NCBI RefSeq assembly: GCF_014205225.1
Contig: NZ_JACHNB010000001.1
Coordinates: 5,189,501 to 5,253,500 of the forward strand
Direction: 5' to 3'
Length of the DNA: 64,000 nt
Source: Actinoplanes octamycinicus
GTDB taxonomy: Bacteria; Actinomycetota; Actinomycetes; Mycobacteriales; Micromonosporaceae
Shown here: positions 7,763 to 15,800 of the stretch, piece by piece
Layout: each line of letters starts with the position of its first letter
How positions within the stretch are numbered: position 1 is the first letter of the stretch
Program-made: the position numbers and the translations under genes
Notes under the pieces: generated by a model
What the model saw: only the letters and a program-made list of their open reading frames with translations
Database searches by the model: none
Told to the model about the DNA's origin: nothing

Positions 7763-8052
7763 ATAACGAAATTTCCGGACAACCGAGGCTACTGCGTGAA
7801 CCGGGCAGAACGACGATGACCGGCCGCACCCCTCAAGATCCGATCAAGACCCGATTTCCGTACGGCCGACGCGGCCTCCCCGTTCGAGGGAACCCCGGCA
7901 CGATGGTGCGCAACGTCACCGCGATGGTCCTCACGGTGCGTGACCAGTGTGGATCGTCGGTCCGCCGCCGGTCAGAGCGCTGACCTGGTGATCCAGAGGG
8001 GTGCCGAAGCCGCTGAAGTGCCGCGGGGCCGGACAGGGGTGACAATTGGTTC
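7763..8052. other. Intergenic region between divergent phoD and CPBP genes
   Basis: About 290 bp with no convincing gene on either strand. It must hold the two divergent promoters. The phoD-proximal end is A+T-rich (ATATAACGAAATTTCC around 7760-7776). I find no clear hairpin or repeat. Confidence 0.5.
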
Positions 8053-8862
8053 ATGCGGCCACCAGCAGGTAGCCTCGCCCGCGCCATGCCAGACCTTTCC
8101 TCCGCCTCCGCCCCCGTCCTCGCCCCGGTCGTCGGGTCCCCGCCGGCCCACCCGTCGCGCCGCCGCCTGGCCCTCGTGCTCGGCGCGGTGGTGGCGATCC
8201 TGGCCGCGGTCAACGTCGCCGACAAGTACGGCCCGCACCACACCGGCCTGATCGCCGGGCCGATCGTCGCGCTCACCCTGGTGCTGATCGCCCGCCGGGC
8301 CGGTCTCACCTGGCACGACCTGGGCCTGTCCCGGCGCACCTTCCTGCCCGGCCTGAAGTACGCGGTCGGCGCCGTCCTGATCGTCGCGGTGGTCTACGCG
8401 ATCGGCGCGGCCATCCCGGCCACCCGGGTCGCCTTCCACGACGTCCGCTACCACCTGCACCCGGGCGCCGCCCTGCTGACCGCGTTCGTGGTCGTCCCGC
8501 TCGGCACCGTGCTGCTGGAGGAGGTGGCCTTCCGCGGCGTACTGATGGGCCTGGTCAATCACCACCGGGGCGCCACCTGGGCGAGCATCACCTCGTCGGT
8601 CCTGTTCGGCCTCTGGCACATCCTGCCGTCGCTGCGCCTGGCCCAGGTGAACCAGGCGGTCGGCGCCACGTTCGGGGTCGGCGCCACCGGGCGGGTGCTG
8701 GCCATCCTCGGGGCGGTGGCCTTCACCGCGCTGGCCGGCCTGCTGCTCTGCGAGCTGCGGCGCCGGTCCGGGAGCCTGCTCGCGGCCGCCGCGCTGCACT
8801 GGGCCACGAACGGGATGGGGCTGCTGGTCGCCACCGCGCTGGCCGCGACGAGTCTGAGCTGA
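8053..8862 (+). CDS. CPBP family intramembrane protease (CAAX-type)
   Basis: A membrane protein of up to 269 residues with about seven or eight hydrophobic helices. The ABI/CPBP catalytic motifs are present in order: EEVAFRGVL (EExxxR), FGLWHILPS (FxxxH) and HWATNG near the C-terminus. These proteases cleave within or near the membrane; bacterial members are linked to bacteriocin immunity or protein processing, but the target is unknown here. The ATG at 8086 (MPDLSSASAPV) is an alternative start. The stop codon lies inside a 26-bp perfect tandem duplication. Confidence 0.88.
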   Translation: MRPPAGSLARAMPDLSSASAPVLAPVVGSPPAHPSRRRLALVLGAVVAILAAVNVADKYGPHHTGLIAGPIVALTLVLIARRAGLTWHDLGLSRRTFLPGLKYAVGAVLIVAVVYAIGAAIPATRVAFHDVRYHLHPGAALLTAFVVVPLGTVLLEEVAFRGVLMGLVNHHRGATWASITSSVLFGLWHILPSLRLAQVNQAVGATFGVGATGRVLAILGAVAFTALAGLLLCELRRRSGSLLAAAALHWATNGMGLLVATALAATSLS

Positions 8863-8892
8863 GCCCGGCCGCGACGAGTCTGAGCTGAGCCC
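8841..8892. repeat. 26-bp perfect tandem duplication across a stop codon
   Basis: Two identical 26-bp units, 8841-8866 and 8867-8892, each begin GGCCGCGACGAGTCTGAGCT. The first unit contains the last codons and stop of the CPBP protease gene, so the second is a noncoding copy of that gene end. Confidence 0.95.
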
Positions 8893-8980
8893 GCGGCGGT
8901 GCTTCCGGCCGTACCGTCAACCGGTCTGGACCGGGCCGGCGAGCGGACCGGGGGCGGGCGGCGGCGGGTAGGGTCGGGCC

Positions 8981-9286
8981 ATGCGTGTTCCCACCGCGGT
9001 GATCACCGCAGGCTCTCTGATCGGTGGCTGGCAGCTGGCCCGCCGCACCGGCATCCGGCCCCTGGGCGGCGCGGTCCTCGCCGCCGGTGGCGTGCTGGCC
9101 GGGCGCGAGTGGGCCCGGCGGACCAGCCCGGGCGTGACCGCCGCGCTGGCCACCACCTATGTCGGCGCCTTCGGGCTGTCCCACCCGCTGGCCAAGCGGA
9201 TCGGTTCCTGGCCGGCCGTGCTGGCCGTCTCCGCGGTCACCGCCGCGGCCTCCTACGCCGCCGCCGACCGCCGCACCCCGCGCTGA
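8981..9286 (+). CDS. Small membrane protein of unknown function
   Basis: A 101-residue, strongly hydrophobic protein with three or four short helices (TAVITAGSLIGGW, GGAVLAAGGVLAGREWARR, TAALATTYVGAFGLSHPLA, AVLAVSAVTAAASYAA). I do not recognise a family. Its stop is one base before the ATG of the next gene, so the two are probably co-transcribed. The ATG at 8981 is a plausible start. Confidence 0.7.
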   Translation: MRVPTAVITAGSLIGGWQLARRTGIRPLGGAVLAAGGVLAGREWARRTSPGVTAALATTYVGAFGLSHPLAKRIGSWPAVLAVSAVTAAASYAAADRRTPR

Positions 9287-9287
9287 C

Positions 9288-9782
9288 ATGCGGGAGACTC
9301 CCGACCAGCTCGCCGAGCTGCAACGTCTGCTGGAGACCTCGCTCGCCGGGTCGACCGCGCACCTGCGGTCGATCGTCACCGAGCGGACACTGACCGCCGA
9401 GCAGGTGACCGGGGTGCTGACCGGCATGTGCACGCTGTCGCTGGCCACCGTCACCGCGCGGGGCGAGCCGCGGATCAGCGCGGTCGACGGGCACTTCCTG
9501 CACGGCCGCTGGATCTTCGGTACGGCCCGCACCGCCGCGAAAGCCCACCACCTGGCCGCCCGGCCGGCCGCCAGCGTCTCCCACCTGCGCGGCGAGGACC
9601 TGGGCGTCTTCGTGCACGGCCGGGCCGAGGCGATCGACCTGACGGCCGAGCCGGAGGTGCTGGACTACCTCAAGGAGTTCTACGGGGCGGACGCCTTCGA
9701 CTGGACCACCGAGGTCGTCTACTACCGCCTGCATCCGCACTTCATGACCGTCTACTGCCCGGATCTGCTGAAGCTGAGCTGA
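9288..9782 (+). CDS. Pyridoxamine 5'-phosphate oxidase-like (split-barrel flavin) protein
   Basis: A 164-residue protein with the PNPOx-like split barrel: TLSLATVTARGEPRISAVDGHFLHGRWIFGT, then TAAKAHHLAARPAASVSHLRGEDLGVFVHGRAE. This fold binds FMN or F420, or heme in some members. Actinomycetes have many F420-dependent relatives, but the cofactor cannot be told from this sequence. A helical N-terminus of about 35 residues precedes the barrel. The ATG at 9288 directly follows the upstream stop, implying an operon with the small membrane protein. Confidence 0.8.
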   Translation: MRETPDQLAELQRLLETSLAGSTAHLRSIVTERTLTAEQVTGVLTGMCTLSLATVTARGEPRISAVDGHFLHGRWIFGTARTAAKAHHLAARPAASVSHLRGEDLGVFVHGRAEAIDLTAEPEVLDYLKEFYGADAFDWTTEVVYYRLHPHFMTVYCPDLLKLS

Positions 9783-9827
9783 GGTGACCGCGGCAGGGCC
9801 AGGGGGCCGGCCCTGCCGCGGCGTCCC

Positions 9828-11501
9828 TCACTGGTAGACGCGCACGTAGTCGACCAGCATCCGGCTGGGGAACGGGGTGGTCGCGTCGATCGGACCGGGG
9901 AAGTCGCCGCCGACCGCCAGGTTCAGGATGAGGTAGAACGGGTGGTCGTAGATCCACGGGCCGCGGGTGTTCTCCACGGTGTCCTTGGCGGCGGTGAAGA
10001 CCAGCGTGTTGTCGAGGAAGAAGCGCATCCCCTTGCTGTCCCACTCGACCGCGTAGACGTGGAAGTCCTGGGACAGGTCCACCGATGAGGTGTACTTCTG
10101 GCCGTAGCCGCCGGCCCCGTTGTACGCCGGCGCGTGCAGCGTCGTGTACAGCTCGTTGGTGTTGCGACCGAGGATCTCCATGATGTCGATCTCGCCGTTG
10201 TAGGGCCACGGGCGGCCCTGCAGGAAGTCGGCGCCCATCATCCAGAAGGCCGGCCAGAGCCCGTTGCCCTTCGGCACCTTGATCCGGGCCTCGACCCGGC
10301 CGTACTGGGTGTGGAACTTGTTGCTGGTGTTCATCCGGGCCGAGGTGTACTGCCGGCCCTGGTAGTCCTGCTTCCGCGCTTCGATGACCAGCTGGCCGGC
10401 GCCGTTCATCGCCGCGTTCTCGCTGTTCGGCGTGTAGTACTGGATCTCGCCGTTCTGCGGGACGCCCGGGTCGTAGGTCCACTTCGCGGTGTCCGGCTTG
10501 GCGCCGTTGCCGCCGTTGAACTCGTCGGCGAAGACCAGGCGGGTGGCCGGGAAGCTCGGGTCGGCCGGCTTGGCGGGCGGGTCGACCGGGTTGCCGCCGG
10601 TGCCGTAGACGCTGAACTCCCAGAGCGAGTAGCCGTACGGGCCGCTGCGGGCGGTGCCGTACATCCGCACGTAGCGGCCGGAGCCGGTGGCGGTGATGAC
10701 GTCCTTCAGGCCGTCACCGGTGGTCGTCGAGTAGACGCTGGTCCAGGCGGTGCCGTCGTTCGACACCTGGATCTGGTACGACTTGGCATACGCCGGGTCC
10801 CACTGCAGCACCACCTGGCTGATCTGCGCGGTGGCGCCCAGGTCGACGGAGATCCAGCCCGGGTCCACCCAGCCGGTGGTGGAGCTGGTCGCCCAGCGGC
10901 TCGCCGGGTCGTTGTCGAAGGCCTTGTCGGCGGTGCACGGGTTGCAGTTGACGTCGTTCTGCTCGGACGAGGCACGGGCGGGTTTCCCGTACGAGAGCAG
11001 CCTGGTCGTCGGGTTGGTGGGGCCGTCCCCGGAGAACACCTGGAACTCCCAGAACGAGTATCCGTAGAGCTCCAGGGCGCGCTGGGTCAGGTTGATCCGG
11101 ACGTAGCGGGCGGTGCCGCTGACCGGGATGCTCTGCTGGCCGCCGGTCCCGGTGCTGGTCGCGTAGGCCTGGGTCCACGCGGTGCCGTCCGCGGAGAACT
11201 GGATGGTGAACGCCTTGGCGTAGGCGTTCTCCCAGTTGATCGCGATCCGGCTGATCGAGGTGGCGGCGCCCAGGTCGACCTGGTACCACTGGCTGGCGGC
11301 GAACGCGCTGGACCACCGGGTGCCGGTGTTGCCGTCGTTGCCGGAGGCGGCCGGGGTGCCGGCCCACTCCGAGGACGAGGCGGTGGCCGGCTTGTTCTGT
11401 GAGACCAGGGTCTCGGCGGCCTGGGCGCCGCTCGGCGCGCTGACCAGCGCGGCGAGGAGGCCGGTCGCGGCCGCGACGGCCCATTTCCGGGCAGGGGACA
11501 T
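9828..11501 (-). CDS. Secreted GH16 beta-glucanase with two discoidin domains
   Basis: 557 residues from the preferred ATG at 11501, which has AAGGAG six bases upstream; the frame stays open further upstream but codes nothing recognisable. A Sec signal peptide (about 1-27, ending SGAQA) is followed by two F5/8C carbohydrate-binding domains (about 28-160 and 168-310, the second with a CNPC pair) and a GH16 domain (about 325-557). The catalytic motif GEIDIMEI gives nucleophile Glu437, Asp439 and acid/base Glu442. The likely activity is endo-1,3-beta-glucanase (laminarinase) on fungal or algal glucans. It is a single gene; a 16-bp palindrome at 11618-11633 is a candidate repressor site. Confidence 0.92.
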   Translation of the reverse strand: MSPARKWAVAAATGLLAALVSAPSGAQAAETLVSQNKPATASSSEWAGTPAASGNDGNTGTRWSSAFAASQWYQVDLGAATSISRIAINWENAYAKAFTIQFSADGTAWTQAYATSTGTGGQQSIPVSGTARYVRINLTQRALELYGYSFWEFQVFSGDGPTNPTTRLLSYGKPARASSEQNDVNCNPCTADKAFDNDPASRWATSSTTGWVDPGWISVDLGATAQISQVVLQWDPAYAKSYQIQVSNDGTAWTSVYSTTTGDGLKDVITATGSGRYVRMYGTARSGPYGYSLWEFSVYGTGGNPVDPPAKPADPSFPATRLVFADEFNGGNGAKPDTAKWTYDPGVPQNGEIQYYTPNSENAAMNGAGQLVIEARKQDYQGRQYTSARMNTSNKFHTQYGRVEARIKVPKGNGLWPAFWMMGADFLQGRPWPYNGEIDIMEILGRNTNELYTTLHAPAYNGAGGYGQKYTSSVDLSQDFHVYAVEWDSKGMRFFLDNTLVFTAAKDTVENTRGPWIYDHPFYLILNLAVGGDFPGPIDATTPFPSRMLVDYVRVYQ

Positions 11502-11617
11502 CGGGGACTCCTTGGGGATGGAAGATGTGACGGAGCCGTTGCGGGTGGGGGAACACCCTGTGAAATCGCTCTCTTGCCGGACACTGTGTCCTCGCCACCA
11601 ACCGGTGTCAATGCCTC

Positions 11618-11633
11618 CCGGAACCGGTTCCGG
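11618..11633. promoter_or_regulatory. 16-bp perfect palindrome upstream of the GH16 gene
   Basis: CCGGAACCGGTTCCGG is a perfect palindrome about 120 bp upstream of the GH16 start, and a related half (GCGGTTCCGG) follows directly. Central AACCGGTT is typical of LacI-family operators, which commonly control sugar-hydrolase genes. No LacI gene is adjacent, so the regulator is unknown. Confidence 0.4.
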
Positions 11634-11702
11634 CAGCGGTTCCGGCATTGGCCCTGCTCACGCCGTGCTTTCCCGGAGAAGTTCCGGAACCTCGGAGGCC
11701 TA

Positions 11703-11720
11703 TGTGTACGCTCGTACACA
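11703..11720. promoter_or_regulatory. TetR-type operator overlapping the acetyltransferase start
   Basis: TGTGTACG-CT-CGTACACA is a perfect 8-bp inverted repeat with a 2-bp centre; its last base is the A of the ATG at 11720. A TANNNT -10-like hexamer (TACGCT, 11707-11712) lies inside it. A repressor bound here would cover the -10 region and the start of a leaderless mRNA. The TetR encoded by the second gene of this operon is the obvious candidate. Confidence 0.6.
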
Positions 11721-12286
11721 TGACTTCGATGCGTGAGCGGATGCTCGCCGGCGAGCTCTACCTCGCCGACGACCCGGAGCTGGCCGAGGCCGCCCTGCGG
11801 GCCTTCGAGCTGACGGACGAGTTCAACGCGACCCCGATCCGGGACGGCGACCGGCGGCGGCAGCTGCTCACCGAGCTGCTCGGCGAGGTCGGCGAAGGGG
11901 TGGAGATCCGGCCGCCGCTGCGCGTCGACTACGGCCGGCACCTCCGGATCGGCGCCCGCACCTTCGCCAACTTCGGCCTGGTCGCGCTGGACGTCGCCCC
12001 GATCACCATCGGCGCCGACGTGCAGATCGGCACCAACGTCCAGCTGCTCACCCCGACCCACCCGATCGAGCCGGGCCCGCGCCGGGACAAGTGGGAGGCG
12101 GCCAAACCGATCACCATCGGCGACAACGTCTGGCTCGGCTCCGGCGCGATCGTCCTGCCCGGCGTCACCATCGGGGAGAACACCGTGGTCGGCGCCGGCG
12201 CGGTGGTGACCAGGGATCTGCCGGCCGACGTGGTGGCGGTGGGCAATCCGGCGCGGGTGATCCGTAACATCGGCGCGGATGACTGA
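11720..12286 (+). CDS. Sugar O-acetyltransferase, maltose/galactoside acetyltransferase type
   Basis: 188 residues. An N-terminal Maa-type domain (MRERMLAGELYLADDPELAE) precedes a left-handed beta-helix of hexapeptide repeats (ITIGADVQIGTNVQLLTPTHPIE, KPITIGDNVWLGSGAIVLPGVTIGENTVVGAGAVVTRDLP). The active-site His is probably that in the THPIE turn. It transfers acetyl from acetyl-CoA to a sugar hydroxyl. The ATG at 11720 is chosen because the family domain starts there and it lies at a leaderless-type promoter and operator. The gene is followed by a tetR gene across a 44-bp duplication. Confidence 0.88.
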   Translation: MTSMRERMLAGELYLADDPELAEAALRAFELTDEFNATPIRDGDRRRQLLTELLGEVGEGVEIRPPLRVDYGRHLRIGARTFANFGLVALDVAPITIGADVQIGTNVQLLTPTHPIEPGPRRDKWEAAKPITIGDNVWLGSGAIVLPGVTIGENTVVGAGAVVTRDLPADVVAVGNPARVIRNIGADD

Positions 12287-12358
12287 CCGAGAGGCGATGC
12301 GGCACGATCCCGGGCGGCGCGGATGACTGACCGACGGACCCGGCGGCACGATCCCGGG
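12271..12358. repeat. 44-bp tandem duplication at the acetyltransferase-tetR junction
   Basis: Units 12271-12314 and 12315-12358 both begin CGGCGCGGATGACTGACCGA and both contain GGCACGATCCCGGGCG; they differ in the middle. In unit 1 the ATGACTGA gives the stop of the acetyltransferase gene; in unit 2 the same ATG is the start of tetR. The simplest history is that the two genes once overlapped by 8 bp and the duplication separated them. Confidence 0.85.
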
Positions 12359-12871
12359 CGCCGCGACCGGCTGATCGACGCCGCCCTGCAGGTCATCGCC
12401 GAGCGGGGCGTCGCCGGCACCACACACCGGGAGATCGCCCGGGTGGCCGACGTGCCGCTCGGCTCGATGACCTACCACTTCGGCTCGCTCGACGAGGTCC
12501 TGGCCGAGGCGTTCGGGCGGCACGCGGCGGCCGCCGCCGACGTCTTCGACGCGCGGCTGGGCGCCGCCACCGACCGGGACAGCGCCATCGAGGCGGTCAT
12601 CGCGCTGATCCGCGACGACCTGATCGGCTCCCCGAAAGACCTGGTCATGGCGGTCGAGCTGTACGTCGCGGCGGCCCGCAACCCGGGCTTGCGGGCGGTC
12701 ACCCAGGCCTGGATGCAGCGCAGCCGGGACGCCCTGGAGACGCACTTCGACCCGACCACCGCGCGCGAGCTGGACGCCCTGATCGAGGGCCTGGTCCTGC
12801 ACAGCGTCCTGTCCACCGACCCGATGACCCCGGACCAGATCCGCCACGCCGTCGAGCGCTACCTCCGCTGA
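12323..12871 (+). CDS. TetR/AcrR family transcriptional regulator
   Basis: 182 residues. The N-terminal TetR helix-turn-helix is clear: RDRLIDAALQVIAERGVAGTTHREIARVADVPLGSMTYHFGSLDEVLAEAF (about 13-62). The helical ligand-binding part is unremarkable. It probably represses its own operon through the palindrome at 11703-11720. The start ATG at 12323 lies in the second unit of a 44-bp duplication. Its 3' end overlaps by 13 bp the end of the convergent STAND gene. Confidence 0.9.
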   Translation: MTDRRTRRHDPGRRDRLIDAALQVIAERGVAGTTHREIARVADVPLGSMTYHFGSLDEVLAEAFGRHAAAAADVFDARLGAATDRDSAIEAVIALIRDDLIGSPKDLVMAVELYVAAARNPGLRAVTQAWMQRSRDALETHFDPTTARELDALIEGLVLHSVLSTDPMTPDQIRHAVERYLR

Positions 12872-15800
12872 GCCGGCCCGCCCCCCGCGGTTTCCTTCGC
12901 CTGGACGGGACGGCTGACGTCGAGGACGAACGGACGTACGTCGTAGCCGGCCGGCGCCTCCGACGCCTGGCGCTCCAGCTCGGCCAGGAGTCCGGCGGCA
13001 GCGGGGTGCGCGGGAGTGCGTTCCCGCCAGCGGGCCGGACGCTGGTCGGGCCGGACCCAGTACACCAGGAGCAAGCCGTGACGCAGCCCCATCGCGGTGA
13101 GGTAACGGTCGATGAGCTGATTCCGCGTCGCCGTCTCGATCTCGGGGTTGTTGACCAGCTTGGCCTCGATGACGACCCGGGCGGTGTCGACCGTGGCGGT
13201 GGCCGAGCGCGCGGAGACCGTCAGATCCATGCGAGTGCCGATGCCGGATGCGCTGCGGCGCTGAACCTGGACCTCGCGGTCGATCGTGCCGCCGTTGAGC
13301 CGCTTCTCGAGGTGTCGCTGGACCCAGTCGGAGATGTCGTCCTCGCTGCCGATGTCGGTGAGATCGCGTGACCAGAGATCACGGAACGCGTTCCGGTGGG
13401 TCAGTTCATGCTGCAGCTCCACCAGGTGATCGATGACGGCGTCGAGCAGATCTCGCGCGTCCTGGACGAGCCGGACATCGGACCGGCCCAGTACGACGAG
13501 CAGATGTTCCGGGGTCAGCCGGGCCATTCTGGTGTCGGCGGCTATCGCCTGTGCTGACTCGCTGAAATGTCGGAGATAACGGATCTCGAAAGCCGTTCGG
13601 CCTTCCGCGAGACGTTCCAGAGTCCGTGCCTCACCCCGTTCCATCAATACTTGGAGGGCGCCCTTCCGAGCCTGGACGCCAGGATGGTCGAAGCTCTTCT
13701 CGAACGGTGGGTCGTCAGCGGGCGGGAAGCGGTCGAACAGGAAACGGGTGAGATCGCCCAGGGTGTGCGTGTCCAGCTCGCTGAGATGCAGCCCGGCGAT
13801 GCGTTTCTCCACGACCGCACGGTCGGCGTCCCCGGCCAGGACGGCCTCGGCAACCTTCTGGGGCTCCGTCTCGGCGAGATGCCTCCTGGCTCTTCGAGCG
13901 AGCGGGGAATCGTCGTCACTGGCCAACGAACGACACAAGCCGGCCACTTCCGCCGGGGTGAATTCCAGCAGGAAGCCGAGAATGTCCGCGCTCGTCGTGT
14001 CGTCGAACCGTCGGTGCCGCAGGTAGCCGACCAGCGTCGGCGCCAGGTCCTGGGCGAAGTACTCCTGCACAGGCGTGCGCCACCATCCCGGCCGGGCGTC
14101 CATGACGCGCCGGACGGTGGTGAGTACCTGCTCCCTGGGGTCGCCGGGCATCAGAGCGATCAGCTTCTTCAGCGGTTCGCCCTCGTAGTAGGGATGAACG
14201 CCGCCGATGACCGGCGCCCACGTCGACCAGCACGCGCCGGGCAGCCCAGCCAGTCGCTCGGGATGGTGCTCCGCCACCGTGGTCAGCAGGTACACGCCGG
14301 CCCAGTCCCGGTATGCGTCCCGTGAGACCGCCGCTGAGTCCAGCCATGTCTCCGGATCCGGCCGATGCCGGATGACGTACTGCCAGCCCAGATCGATGAC
14401 TTCCCGCTGTTCCTCCGCCGTCAACAGCGACCAGCCCGGTCGTGCGGTCAAATCGAAGGACCACATCTCGGGTGAGGACTCGCCGCTCAACGCGATCACT
14501 GTCCGCCACCAGCCGAGGAGATCCTGACGAGCGGCGACCAGGGATTCGCGGATCCGGCGGGACTCAGGGCGCTCCTCGGGGACGGCGGGATCCCCCGGCG
14601 GTTCGTTGATCTTCGCGAGGCACCGATCGAGCGCGGCCCGGGCCGCAGCCGGGAAGGTGCCCGCGTCGTCCGTCAGCCATGCGGCGTCCTCGGGGGTCAC
14701 CAGACCGGAACGGAGAAGTTCCCACCAGCGACCCTCGCAGCGTTCGGCGACCGCCACGGCGAGTTCGCGACGGCGGCGCCGGTCGCCCGTCCAGGGCGGA
14801 TCGAACCGTTGGCCCAGTGGTGCTTCGGCAAGCAGCGAACTGAGGGCTTCGAGCTGCCCGGGCTCGTGCAGATGGTCGAAGGCCCGGGTGACGGCCGTGG
14901 TCAGGAACTCGTTGACCCAGTAGGCGAACTGGAATCTGTCGTCCTCCGTGCGCTGCGTGGCCCAGGAGAGCAGCATGGGCAGGTCGGAGGGGGCGACCCT
15001 GTCCGGGAACTCGCCGAGGAGCTTCTTGTAGGCGCCGATGTAATTGTTCGTCCGGGGCGCATGCAGCATCGGCAGGATCTCGGCGAGCGGCAGATGCCTC
15101 GGAAACATCCCGTCGATGAACGCGGCGCGCAACTCGTCGTCCGGATCGGCCTTCTCGGTCAGGTCCAGCCGGGAGCGCAGGGCCTGCCGGTCACTGTCCG
15201 TACCCAGTTTCAGGATCAGGGTGATGGCGGGGCGCCGTGCCCAGGCGAACCATTCCCGCTCCCCGGCCACCCGGGTAGCGAAGGGAAGCATCTCGGTCAC
15301 CCGGCACGCGAGGGCGATACGGCAGATCCACCACGATTCCAGTTCTGCGACGGAGTGTTCCGCCGCATGAGCCGTCAATTGGCGGGAGAGATCAGGATGG
15401 TCGAGCAACGAGAGGTCGACGGACCACACCGGTGCGAGCCGTGCCTCTCGTGCCGCGTGGAGCAGCGCACCGACAAGCGCGGCTCGCACGGGGGCCGGGA
15501 ACTCGACTCCCGATGCGAGCAGCGCACCGACGTTCTTCGGAGCCAGCAGGTCGACGGCTTGTGGGCGCAGCGCGGCAACCCACGCGGCAACGCTGCGCAT
15601 CGCTCGCGGGAGAACGCCGTCCGTCATGCTCAGCACCTCGGTGAGCTGACGCGACGTCGGCTCCCGGCCGGCCACGTACGCCGCGGCCAGATAGTCGGTA
15701 TAGACCTGATGGCGGAAGACCACACTGCCGGGCGCCCCGGACTCGAACAGCGCGCTGCCGAGCACCTCCTTGTGGATCTCATGGCCGAAGGTGTGATCCG

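Noticed and set aside
7751..7850. PHO box before phoD
   Set aside because: One GGTTCACG word occurs but not the tandem 11-bp repeats needed for PhoP binding.
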